The position numbers were made by a program, and so were the translations under genes. Positions 1-7,102 of a stretch of 64,000 nt of DNA are shown piece after piece. The notes beneath the pieces are model-generated. The model was given only the letters and a program-made list of their open reading frames with translations, was not told where the DNA came from and did no database searches. Within the stretch, counting starts at the first letter, position 1. Each line of letters opens with the position of its first letter. The DNA is from a bacterium (lineage in GTDB: Bacteria > Verrucomicrobiota > Verrucomicrobiia > Limisphaerales > RI-55), in NCBI GenBank assembly GCA_016124235.1, contig WGOC01000002.1, positions 1-64,000 of the forward strand. Reading direction: 5' to 3'.

Positions 1-106
1 CAGGAGAACTGCCGGAGCGGCTGGGAATCCGGTGGGACGGTTGAATTGGACTTGGGGAGGAAAAAACCGACGACTAAAAATCCATCACTCCGGCACTTCG
101 CCGACT

Positions 107-574
107 TCAAATCCACCGGGAGTTTTCACACGGGCTCGCGCCTTGTTGGGCCTTTCCTAGCTTGCGCACTTCCTCCAGCGTCTTGTTTGTCTGCGTCAGC
201 ATTCCTGAATTGCCACTACTGCTGATTGCGAGATGCAATCCTGTAAGACCCTCGAAAGTGCCCTCGTATGCAAAGAGAAGATATTGGGTGTCGACGGTCA
301 TCGGAAAGCGACCGGAACTGTTCTCGTCATAAATCCCTACTTCCCGAGGCGGACTGCCCTTCAGAATCTCGTCAACACGCACCTTGTAGAAAGTGCCTTG
401 TATGAAACCGTCCTTGTCCTTGACCTTCTTGCTGCTAATGACCTTGCCCACGAATACACACTTACTGTTAGTGAACTCTTCGTCGATTCCCAAGTGTCGT
501 TTCCAATCTCGCGGCAGAGCGTCATCAGCTAGTGAGCTGATCGCCAAGAAACATATGAATACCAGCGAGCGCAT
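107..574 (-). CDS. Small secreted protein with TIMP/NTR-like (OB-fold) domain
   Basis: Encodes about 155 residues. I start it at the ATG at 574 because this gives a clean Sec signal peptide (MRSLVFICFLAISSLA) directly before mature sequence; the open frame continues upstream but only through the attC-like site. The mature part has the pattern of secreted NTR/TIMP-like domains: a strand reading CVFVGKVIS, a lysine-rich turn, YKVRVDEILKG, then a strand ending QYLLFAYEG. The usual paired cysteines of eukaryotic TIMPs are not evident. It probably acts outside the cytoplasmic membrane; the ligand is unknown. The start codon lies 8 bp beyond the putative recombination box of the attC-like site, as in integron cassettes. 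The fold assignment rests on pattern only. Confidence 0.6.
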   Translation of the reverse strand: MRSLVFICFLAISSLADDALPRDWKRHLGIDEEFTNSKCVFVGKVISSKKVKDKDGFIQGTFYKVRVDEILKGSPPREVGIYDENSSGRFPMTVDTQYLLFAYEGTFEGLTGLHLAISSSGNSGMLTQTNKTLEEVRKLGKAQQGASPCENSRWI

Positions 575-582
575 TCGATTAG

Positions 583-707
583 GCCCAACGATCAGCTCAC
601 CCACAGCCGCCGGAAGAAGGCGTCCGCTGCGAATCGGATGACTGAACTTCCGGTGAGAGTGGTAACTGAGAGGGCGGGCGGCTGTTGGGTGCAGCGTCTG
701 GTTCGGC
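583..707 (-). mobile_element. Integron attC-like recombination site
   Basis: Read on the minus strand, the 125-bp element begins with GCCGAAC (701-707, one mismatch to RYYYAAC) and ends with GTTGGGC (583-589, exact GTTRRRY). Inside these, CACCCAACAGCCGCC (677-691) and GGCGGCTGTGGGTG (598-611) are complementary except for one extra base in the first arm, like the extrahelical base of attC L'' boxes. The middle (612-676) is a variable loop. The upstream gene stops inside the element and the downstream gene starts 8 bp after it. No integrase gene or second attC is visible, so it may be an isolated cassette junction or a dispersed relative. Confidence 0.6.
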
Positions 708-1091
708 TCCCTTGACGTAACCTGTAATGCCGTCGATCCGAACGGCCATGCACTCTCCTCGAATGCTTGCGGTGTCAGAAACAAAAGCAAAACGAAGCCG
801 CCTCTCCGCAACAGGCTCCAGTGTAAACTGACCGACCATATCAGTCGCCCAACCCTCAATGGTGAGCGAGCGAATACCCCAGAGAGCGAGATCAATCCGT
901 GCGGTGTTCGCGCCTGAAGGCCACCGCTTGCTGGGCATATCCGGAAACGGTATGAGATCAGCCGTCAGATGAAGCACTGGCCCATCTCTGTGAAGCCTCA
1001 CTCCATGCACGTCCATGCGGTCGAGCGCAGGAGCGGTCGAGTAGTAACCATGCACTACCTTCGGATTGGCTGTTAGGTCATACCACGGCAT
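597..1091 (-). CDS. Imm50-family immunity-like protein, C-terminus running into attC-like site
   Basis: The first ~125 residues from the ATG at 1091 match the Imm50 (immunity protein 50) layout: MPWYDLTANP at the start, VRLHRDGPVLHLTADL, FPDMPSKRW, a strand containing LTIEGW, and IDGITGYV. Imm50 proteins are predicted cytoplasmic antidotes found with polymorphic or contact-dependent toxins. The last ~38 residues are proline- and serine-rich and are simply the translation of the attC-like element, with the stop codon inside it. That is common for integron cassette genes and suggests the natural C-terminus is near KGAEP. No toxin gene lies beside it, so it is an orphan here. The family call is by motif memory and is reasonably firm. 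Confidence 0.65.
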   Translation of the reverse strand: MPWYDLTANPKVVHGYYSTAPALDRMDVHGVRLHRDGPVLHLTADLIPFPDMPSKRWPSGANTARIDLALWGIRSLTIEGWATDMVGQFTLEPVAERRLRFAFVSDTASIRGECMAVRIDGITGYVKGAEPDAAPNSRPPSQLPLSPEVQSSDSQRTPSSGGCG

Positions 1092-1389
1092 ACGCGTGCT
1101 TATTCCGCCGAACAGTATTAATAACACACAGACTGTGCACGACGCCGTGCACGGGTGACCTTTCTAAGCACCTCTGTTTCCATTGGCTTATGAAAGCAGA
1201 TCTTCGAATTTCTCTCAAGGATTATCGGGGTGCAGCAGCGTGAAGGTTTTGCTTCAACGGGTCCCTTTTGCCACTTCCCGCCAGTTCTGGGTGACCATGA
1301 ACTGCCAACCGTGGCGATTTAGACAAGCAGGCGAGAAAGCAGACTTGAGCTTGGCGTCGGCACTCGTCATCTTCCGGCCCGTTACGGCT
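1092..1389. other. Gap without recognised gene
   Basis: About 300 bp between the Imm50-like gene and tRNA-Leu. Open frames crossing it have no family resemblance and mainly overlap the tRNA. It presumably holds the promoters of both neighbours, but I can point to no convincing boxes. Confidence 0.5.
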
Positions 1390-1474
1390 GCGCTCGTGGC
1401 GGAATTGGCAGACGCGCCAGACTTAGGATCTGGTTCCGTAAGGAGTGGAGGTTCAAGTCCTCTCGAGCGCACCA
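1390..1474 (+). tRNA. tRNA-Leu (anticodon TAG)
   Basis: A complete class II cloverleaf. Acceptor arms GCGCTCG (1390-1396) and CGAGCGC (1464-1470) pair perfectly, followed by discriminator A and an encoded CCA (1472-1474). The anticodon arm is CCAGA, loop CTTAGGA, TCTGG, giving anticodon TAG at 1424-1426, which reads CUA and other CUN leucine codons. The D-loop carries the expected GG-containing sequence, there is a variable arm, and the T-arm reads GGAGGTTCAAGTCCTCT. The 85-nt length with variable arm fits tRNA-Leu. Confidence 0.97.
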
Positions 1475-1650
1475 CCTTTCTTCTCGCGGCATTGACCAGC
1501 CGCTCGAATACCTGACAGCTTCCTGACGGATCTTCACGAGTTTGGATATAACCTGCTTTCGCGGGATCATTCCGTTGCGCGCATCGCACCCCACCAACAA
1601 GTGCCTCGATCGGGCCCTCCGGTTTGGACGATGAATGCGGCGGACGTTGG

Positions 1651-3480
1651 TTACCGGTCGCCGTCGCGGATCACGCGTGCGTCGGCCCAATTGCCCAGGG
1701 CATCCTTGCTTTCGAATACCAGCATGAGACATTGAACGCCACTGAGGTCCACGTCGACGTCGATCGCGTTCGCTGGGTTCGTCATTTCCTCGCTGTCCCA
1801 CAACAGTTTGTTGGCGAAGAAGTCCTCGTTGTAGACCCGGAACCTTCCTTTGCTTTTCGACGAGGCATCGAGCGCCACCCGGGCGCGAAAATGGTCCGCC
1901 TTTCCGTTGAGCTTGAACATGAACGCGCTCTTGCCCTGGCAACCCAGGCCCTTTTCGTAAACACGCTCGCCGATCTTGATCGGATCACCCGCAAAACTGG
2001 CATCGTAGCGGGGCGCGTTGTGCGCTTTCCAAATGTAGTAGAGGTCGCTCAGGTAGGTCGTTCCTTTGCGCGTAATGGTGTATTTTTCCAACGCCATCGG
2101 CCGCGGCGCGGGAAGTGGTGGACCAGGATTTCCAATGCGGAGCATCTGATGATCGTGTTGCCCCAGCCCGCGCGCGGTAAACGAATCCGTGAATGTTCCC
2201 AGGTCTTTCCGCGCCCACAGGTCCCGGACGGGTTGTGCGCCGGTCAAACCGATATCCGCCCACCGCACGGTCAGGTCGGTGGTTTCCGGTCGTTTGTTCA
2301 AGAGCAGGACTGCGGTCGTGCCGTCGGCAAGCGGTTTGTTGTAAACCTCGTGTCCGTCTTTCGCGTAGACCTTGTAACCCTGGATCCCGCGTGGGTCCTG
2401 GTCCACAGCGATGACTTCAGGCGCCGTCAAAACCTCCCGCACCGCCGGGCTCATGGACCGCAGGTCATTGCCCGCCATCAACGGTGCCGCCAGAATACAC
2501 CAGAGGCTGAAGTGGGCGCGGTCCCCTGTCAGTCTCCGGTCCGCCGCGATGTCTTTAAGGTTCCCCACCTGGAGCATGTCCGGATCGTTCCAATGCCCGG
2601 GACCCGCGAATTGCCAAAGACCATTGAACGCCGGGTGGATGGCCTGGTCGCCGGCCGAGGTGTCCGCGCAATGATAGATCGAATCCATCCAGGGATAAAT
2701 GTCGCCCGAGGTTCGCCAGAGTTGCGCGGATTCGCTCCCGCCCCAGGCCCAGGCCGCGTTGCCGAAGTCGGAAATGCTCAGGACAATCGGGCGCCCGGTT
2801 TCCTCGATGAACTTCCGGTACATCCGATAATCCTCCGAACTCATCCGGCCGTTGCTCTCGGCGAAGCAACTGTCCATTTTGATATAGTCCACGCCCCAGG
2901 CGGCGAAGGTGAGCATGTCGATCCGTTCATGTTCGAAGCTTCCGGGCAATTGTTGACAAGTCCACTTGCCTCGATCCTCGTAGATTCCAAACTTCAATCC
3001 CTTGCTGTGGATGTAGTCCCCGATCGCCTTCATGCCACGGGGAAACTTGTTCGGATCCGCCTGGAGCCGTCCCTCGCTGTCGCGTTCCTTTGCCATCCAT
3101 GCGTCATCAAGAACCAGGTATTCATAGCCCGCATCCCGCATTCCCGAGCTCACCATGGCATCGGCGACCGCCTCGATTTTTTCCTCATTAATGTCCTTCT
3201 CAAACGCATTCCAACTATTCCAACCCATGGGGGGAGTCAGGCACAGGAGTGAGCTTTTCGATCCCATCGTGGTGGGCCGGTCCGGACCGCTTGATTTGGA
3301 GTGTGCGAGGCCACCCGGTAGTTCCTCCGTCGCCGAGCCTTTTCCGGCTGGTTCGGTGGTCTCGCGTTTCACCTGGGTGTTTAAAACCAGAACCTGCGAA
3401 TCCGCAGTCGGCGAACTTTCGTTCGCGGCATGTCCGGACACGACGGACATCGCAATAGCGGTAGCGATAAGAACTTTCAT
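1651..3480 (-). CDS. Secreted GH27 alpha-galactosidase with C-terminal NPCBM domain
   Basis: A 609-residue protein that hydrolyses terminal alpha-1,6-galactosyl residues of galactomannan or raffinose-type sugars. It starts with a signal peptide (MKVLIATAIAMSVVSGHA) and a Ser/Thr/Pro-rich linker. The GH27 barrel opens with LTPPMGWNSWNAF near residue 80. The nucleophile is Asp203 in YIKMDSC and the acid/base Asp260 in RTSGDI, both present. After a beta-sandwich domain, residues ~455-605 form an NPCBM carbohydrate-binding module (YLSDL..., GLGCQGKSAF). It lies near the tRNA and a tiny membrane gene, and 4 kb from pectin-active enzymes on the same strand, fitting plant polysaccharide use. A long plus-strand frame over it is its antisense shadow. 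Confidence 0.94.
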   Translation of the reverse strand: MKVLIATAIAMSVVSGHAANESSPTADSQVLVLNTQVKRETTEPAGKGSATEELPGGLAHSKSSGPDRPTTMGSKSSLLCLTPPMGWNSWNAFEKDINEEKIEAVADAMVSSGMRDAGYEYLVLDDAWMAKERDSEGRLQADPNKFPRGMKAIGDYIHSKGLKFGIYEDRGKWTCQQLPGSFEHERIDMLTFAAWGVDYIKMDSCFAESNGRMSSEDYRMYRKFIEETGRPIVLSISDFGNAAWAWGGSESAQLWRTSGDIYPWMDSIYHCADTSAGDQAIHPAFNGLWQFAGPGHWNDPDMLQVGNLKDIAADRRLTGDRAHFSLWCILAAPLMAGNDLRSMSPAVREVLTAPEVIAVDQDPRGIQGYKVYAKDGHEVYNKPLADGTTAVLLLNKRPETTDLTVRWADIGLTGAQPVRDLWARKDLGTFTDSFTARGLGQHDHQMLRIGNPGPPLPAPRPMALEKYTITRKGTTYLSDLYYIWKAHNAPRYDASFAGDPIKIGERVYEKGLGCQGKSAFMFKLNGKADHFRARVALDASSKSKGRFRVYNEDFFANKLLWDSEEMTNPANAIDVDVDLSGVQCLMLVFESKDALGNWADARVIRDGDR

Positions 3481-3690
3481 TGTCTTGATGTAATCGAGCG
3501 AACTCGGGGAGGCGCGGATTTATCGCCGATCGCCAGTGCCCGCTCGGTGAGGTGAACCAGTAAATCGTTCGATTCAAAATTGTTCAGGCATTTTTTTGCG
3601 GGCGAGTCCGTTCAAATGCGACAGCGCTGCGCGAGGATGTCGTCGCGTAGGCGTTTTCCGGTTGCATGGATTAAAGTCGATCAGGTCCTC

Positions 3691-3840
3691 TCAAAGCGGC
3701 CTACGCCCTTCGATCACGCGCACCAAAAGCATGATAATGGCGATCACCAGCAGCACGTGGATGAAGCCGTGAATCGTGTAAGCTGAGACAAGCCCCAAAA
3801 GCCAGAATAGGATAAGCAAAACGGCGATGGTGTATAGCAT
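3691..3840 (-). CDS. lmo0937-type small membrane protein
   Basis: A 49-residue reading frame beginning MLYTIAVLLILFWLLGLVSA and ending RVIEGRRPL. It has two hydrophobic stretches (about residues 5-20 and 25-41) split by a YTIHGF turn, and a positively charged tail. This is the pattern of the widespread lmo0937 family, whose members are about 48-50 residues with a near-identical layout; their role is unknown, though they often behave as envelope-stress genes. It is too short for ordinary ORF cut-offs and easily missed. It stands alone 210 bp upstream of the alpha-galactosidase start on the same strand, so the two could be co-transcribed, but I see no direct evidence. Confidence 0.88.
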   Translation of the reverse strand: MLYTIAVLLILFWLLGLVSAYTIHGFIHVLLVIAIIMLLVRVIEGRRPL

Positions 3841-4230
3841 AAGCGGCCTTTCGGTGAGTTTACGGATGGAGCTCCGTTTCAGCAGATTTGTGGCCTGCCC
3901 GGTCGTTCATTGAATTCGGCCTCAAAACCCAGGTCCCACAATGAATTCTGCGCGAAACCCAAGAACATCGTGGAGCTCACGACGCGCAACCGTGGAACAA
4001 TTCGTTTCAGCGGGAACTTCATTGAGTTCTCGTTCGTGAATGAACGAATAACCAAGTAATTGCACGGCAACGTGATAAAACAGCCCGCCAAGTCGACGCC
4101 GCACGATCGAACCGGAAAAATGACGAGGCGGTCAGACGAGCCGGCCGCAGTTGACGGTCGGTCCCAAAAATCTGACGGGTATGAATATTTCATGAAACCA
4201 AATGAACGTTGAACCTGTCTTAAGCATTGT
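3841..4230. other. Gap without convincing gene
   Basis: Minus-strand open frames of about 60-105 codons cross this 390-bp stretch but resemble no family I recognise and lack a credible ribosome site or signal. It could hold a decayed gene. Its right end abuts structured repeat copy A; similarity to the flank of copy B appears to continue weakly leftward to about 4140. Confidence 0.4.
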
Positions 4231-4333
4231 TTGGCGGTTTGTCGTTTTGGTTAACATGAACCGGCTGGTAACCGGTTCGGATGTGTCTACGAGTCCGGCG
4301 GTCATCCTCTGCATAGGCGTGGCCGCCGGATTT
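4231..4333 (+). repeat. Structured dispersed repeat, copy A
   Basis: A ~103-bp sequence that recurs in the same orientation at 6958-7060, near-identical over its right 75 bp (for example CCGGCTGGTAACCGG, TGTCTACGA, GCATAGGCGTGGCCGCCGGA). It contains two hairpins: GAACCGG (4258-4264) with CCGGTTC (4272-4278), and an 8-bp perfect stem TCCGGCGG (4294-4301) with CCGCCGGA (4323-4330). No coding frame is conserved between the copies. It behaves like a non-autonomous repeat (REP/MITE-like) or a structured RNA element. Confidence 0.8.
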
Positions 4334-4454
4334 TTGTTGAACGGGGGGTGGAACAGGAGGCATGTAAACCAGCCGATCAACACATGCGGCACCCACGCCA
4401 CGAACTGTCCCAATACGATCCAATCGCGCCGCCTGATCCTGCGGGAATGCATTC

Positions 4455-4820
4455 ATGAAGCGTCGCACGCTCAAACCGTTGCGAGTCCCGCGCCAACCGG
4501 AATTACACCACAACGTGTATGTCGTGCTTTTGGATCCAGTGGTTGCCAAATTCCGAAAAGTGCGTGCTGAAAATCCGCGGCGCGATCCGGCCAAACCCTG
4601 TGTTTATGTCGGCATGACCGGGCTGACCCCGAAAGATCGTTTTGCCAATCACAAAGCCGGGATCAAAGACGCCTCACTGGTAAAGCAGTTTGGCATCCGC
4701 TTGCTGCCGGAGCTTTACGAGCATTTGAATCCCATGCCGTACGACGCGGCGGTGCAAATGGAGCAGGATCTGGCGGATGACTTGCGCCAGGCCGGTTACA
4801 CGGTGACGGGTGGACATTAA
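4455..4820 (+). CDS. GIY-YIG-like nuclease-domain protein
   Basis: A 121-residue soluble protein. Near the N-terminus VYVVLL stands where GIY would be, and VYVGMTG stands at the YIG position, followed by RFANHKAG, which matches the catalytic Arg and the following His of GIY-YIG domains. Further on, AVQMEQDLADDLRQAGY supplies the conserved helix with an acidic residue (A-x3-E). An insert between the two core strands (AENPRRDPAKP) is larger than usual. It may cut DNA, but activity is not established. It begins 122 bp after repeat copy A on the plus strand, while the following genes run the other way. The fold call is moderately firm; no partner is obvious. Confidence 0.65.
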   Translation: MKRRTLKPLRVPRQPELHHNVYVVLLDPVVAKFRKVRAENPRRDPAKPCVYVGMTGLTPKDRFANHKAGIKDASLVKQFGIRLLPELYEHLNPMPYDAAVQMEQDLADDLRQAGYTVTGGH

Positions 4821-4832
4821 CAGCTAAACCGC

Positions 4833-5255
4833 CTAACGAATTCTCTCCTGCTCCACAAAATCCTTCACTCGGATTTCGTAAGCAGCGAAGTCCATGGGGC
4901 GCCCCACAACAATGCTCAGCGTCAATTTGTCCAGATAACTGCGAGCGGCCAAGAACCCCACAGAGACGCTGCCAGTTTTGGACCGCTTCTCCTTCAGCGG
5001 GGCGTAACCAAGTAACAATTCATCGCCCTCCCGAATTTCAAGACTCACGTGATCGAAGTCCTTCAAGACACCGATCGGTTTGAACTCCAACTCCACCCAA
5101 ATTTCCTTTGGGCCATTTGACTTCGTTCGGATTTGCATACCCAGTTCCTTCGCGCGCGCTCGTGAGACTGGTGCGATGTCCATGGAGCCGAAGCACAGAT
5201 TGGGGTTGATCACCAGAATCAACGCCAACACCGACACGCTCAGAATTGCTTTCAT
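4833..5255 (-). CDS. Secreted hypothetical protein
   Basis: About 140 residues from the ATG at 5255, which gives a typical signal peptide (MKAILSVSVLALILVINPN, then LCFG). The open frame reaches 5363, but those extra 36 residues are arginine-rich and unlike coding sequence. The mature part alternates beta-strand-like segments (EIWVELEFKPIG, HVSLEIREGDELLLGYAPL, VSVGFLAARSYLDKLTLSIVVG) and probably forms a beta-sandwich outside the membrane. I do not recognise a family. It lies downstream of the ECF sigma gene on the same strand (117 bp) and converges on the GIY-YIG-like gene 12 bp away. Confidence 0.6.
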   Translation of the reverse strand: MKAILSVSVLALILVINPNLCFGSMDIAPVSRARAKELGMQIRTKSNGPKEIWVELEFKPIGVLKDFDHVSLEIREGDELLLGYAPLKEKRSKTGSVSVGFLAARSYLDKLTLSIVVGRPMDFAAYEIRVKDFVEQERIR

Positions 5256-5371
5256 AAATGATGGACACCGACACCGGCAAATTCTTAGACGAATTCGTGG
5301 GGCAGACACCGCAAACTTGAGTTGTGACCGCCCCTTTTCCAGATACTCAGTCGGGCGATTCAACGTTTGGT

Positions 5372-6856
5372 TTATTGCCGGCGGGATTGAAGCTCCGGCG
5401 GAATGATGTGCTGGTTTTCCCAGGCGGTCAGTTCTTGGAGATTGGATGCTGAATGAATCTCAGAATGCCCGTCGGCGAAACCGTAGGCACGAGAAATCTT
5501 CTGGCCGTCGAGATTCGAGGAGTAATCGATTTGTTGCGTGACGATGGTTTTGGACGGCTCGGAAATGTCCTGGATTCGGCCCTGATATAAGAGCGCGACG
5601 TTGTCCGGTTTGAGACCAGAAAGAGAGACCTTTCCGTCACGAAGCATTTCGGCAAACTCGCTTGTGGTGGGAAACCAACCGCCATTTGCATCGGCGTGCA
5701 TGATCATGGCCAGCCCAAGTTGACGGACATCATCAAGGCGTCGAATGGCTGCTTGTTTTTCCGCCTCTTTTTCCTGCGCGATTGCTGTCTCCCGAGCTTG
5801 ATCTACCTGTTGTCTCGCTTGATTCTGTGCCTTGGCAATAGAGCCCTTCAGTTCTTCATTCTGCTTCCGCAGATCGGCCATTTCCGCAAGCTGCCGGTTC
5901 AGGCGATCGACCTCGCCCCGCAGTCGTGGCAGTTCGGCCACTTCCTTTTTCAGTTGGTCGATTTGATCGTCACGAAGCTGAACGGCCGCCAGCGTCTGCT
6001 TTTGTTCATCTGCGAGTTTGGCCTTGGTATCGTTCAATGATTGATAATCAGACCGCAGCTTGTCGGCCTCGCGTTCCTTGACGAGGTAGGTGGACGTTCC
6101 GGTCACGGCAGCAGCGGCAATGACAGCGGCGGCGGTTTTGAGATTGAGCAGGTTCATGGTGGTGGCGGTTGTGTGAGCGGTGAGTGCGGAAGTTGTGGTT
6201 GCGGCAGCGGCAAGGCCCGCTCCGCCCAAAACGGTTGTCGTAATCGCGGCGCCAAGGCTGGACGGCACACCAATGGACGCCTGGCCGACAAGTACGGCGG
6301 TGATCGCGCCGGTCGTGGCGGTGATACCTTTCCTACCGAAAATCTCACGCAACCGATCGAGCGCACGCGTGACGCGCTTGCGGGCCGCTTCTTCGCTGAC
6401 ACCGAGTTCACGACCGACGTCACTCAATTTCCGATCCTCAAAAAAACGGAGTACAAGCGCATTGCGCTCGACGGAATCAAGTTCCGTGAACGCGTTCTCC
6501 AATTCATTAACCAGGTCGGGATCGGGTGCATTCGAATCAATTGATGCATTCATGGCGGCGGCAATTTGTTCACGCTGCCGGCGGCGGCCCTCGGACCGAA
6601 CCCGGTGCAACGCGTGGTGTCGGGTGGTGTGATACAACCAGCCGGCCAATGGTTGATCGTCATCGATGGCGGCGGCCTTTTCGGCGAGCATTTGAAAGAC
6701 GGTTTGCGCGATCTCCTCCGCCTGATGGGAATCCTCAAGCAGCCGACGCGCGGTCGCAAAGACCATCCGCAGATGGCGACGGACCAGTTCGCGAAATGCA
6801 TCCTCATCGCGATTTCGCGCGAACGTCGTTAACAGGTCACGATCCGATGCGTCCAT
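5372..6856 (-). CDS. ECF sigma factor fused to membrane segment, coiled coil and pseudopilin-like domain
   Basis: A 494-residue protein, far longer than the ~180 residues of a plain ECF sigma factor. Residues ~1-95 are sigma region 2 (HQAEEIAQTVFQMLAEK, AGWLYHTTRHHA) and ~120-175 region 4 (LDSVERNALVLRFFEDRKLSDVGRELGVSEEAARKRV in two parts). Alanine/threonine-rich hydrophobic stretches follow at ~178-220 and ~241-257, the latter a likely membrane span. A long Glu/Arg/Gln coiled coil runs ~262-375. The C-terminal ~115 residues resemble pseudopilin/DUF1559-type globular domains: DVRQLGLAMIMHADANGGWFP, then FADGHSE. Such extended ECF factors are known from Planctomycetes and Verrucomicrobia; an outside domain could sense envelope signals without a separate anti-sigma. 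Structured repeat copy B lies just upstream. Confidence 0.85.
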   Translation of the reverse strand: MDASDRDLLTTFARNRDEDAFRELVRRHLRMVFATARRLLEDSHQAEEIAQTVFQMLAEKAAAIDDDQPLAGWLYHTTRHHALHRVRSEGRRRQREQIAAAMNASIDSNAPDPDLVNELENAFTELDSVERNALVLRFFEDRKLSDVGRELGVSEEAARKRVTRALDRLREIFGRKGITATTGAITAVLVGQASIGVPSSLGAAITTTVLGGAGLAAAATTTSALTAHTTATTMNLLNLKTAAAVIAAAAVTGTSTYLVKEREADKLRSDYQSLNDTKAKLADEQKQTLAAVQLRDDQIDQLKKEVAELPRLRGEVDRLNRQLAEMADLRKQNEELKGSIAKAQNQARQQVDQARETAIAQEKEAEKQAAIRRLDDVRQLGLAMIMHADANGGWFPTTSEFAEMLRDGKVSLSGLKPDNVALLYQGRIQDISEPSKTIVTQQIDYSSNLDGQKISRAYGFADGHSEIHSASNLQELTAWENQHIIPPELQSRRQ

Positions 6857-6957
6857 AATTCACGAGGAGGTTCCCACCGGTTAAGCAAACCGGACAGGGA
6901 AAATGAACTTTGGCAAAACGAATTTGCAACCAACGTGTCTGATCGTGTGTTGGAAGG

Positions 6958-7060
6958 TTGGACGGTTTGAAGTTTGGGTAACAAGAACCGGCTGGTAACC
7001 GGCTCGAATATGTCTACGAATCCGGCGGTCATTCCCCGCATAGGCGTGGCCGCCGGATTT
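6958..7060 (+). repeat. Structured dispersed repeat, copy B
   Basis: Second copy of the element at 4231-4333, same orientation. The outer stem TCCGGCGG (7021-7028) with CCGCCGGA (7050-7057) is fully conserved; in the first hairpin one base pair is lost (CCGGCTC for CCGGTTC). It fills most of the 246-bp gap between the serine hydrolase and the ECF sigma gene, so it may overlap the sigma gene's promoter region. Confidence 0.8.
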
Positions 7061-7102
7061 CCTATGCCAGCTCACGATCGATAGCCGGGATGGCGTCGCC
7101 GC

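Noticed and set aside
1624..3252. 542-codon plus-strand open frame over the alpha-galactosidase
   Set aside because: It lies on the antisense strand of a clear GH27 gene with catalytic residues; composition is arginine/valine-rich and without family motifs, as expected for antisense frames in GC-rich DNA.
3879..4193. Minus-strand open frame of 104 codons between the small membrane gene and repeat copy A
   Set aside because: No family resemblance or ribosome site; could be a relic but cannot be supported as a gene.
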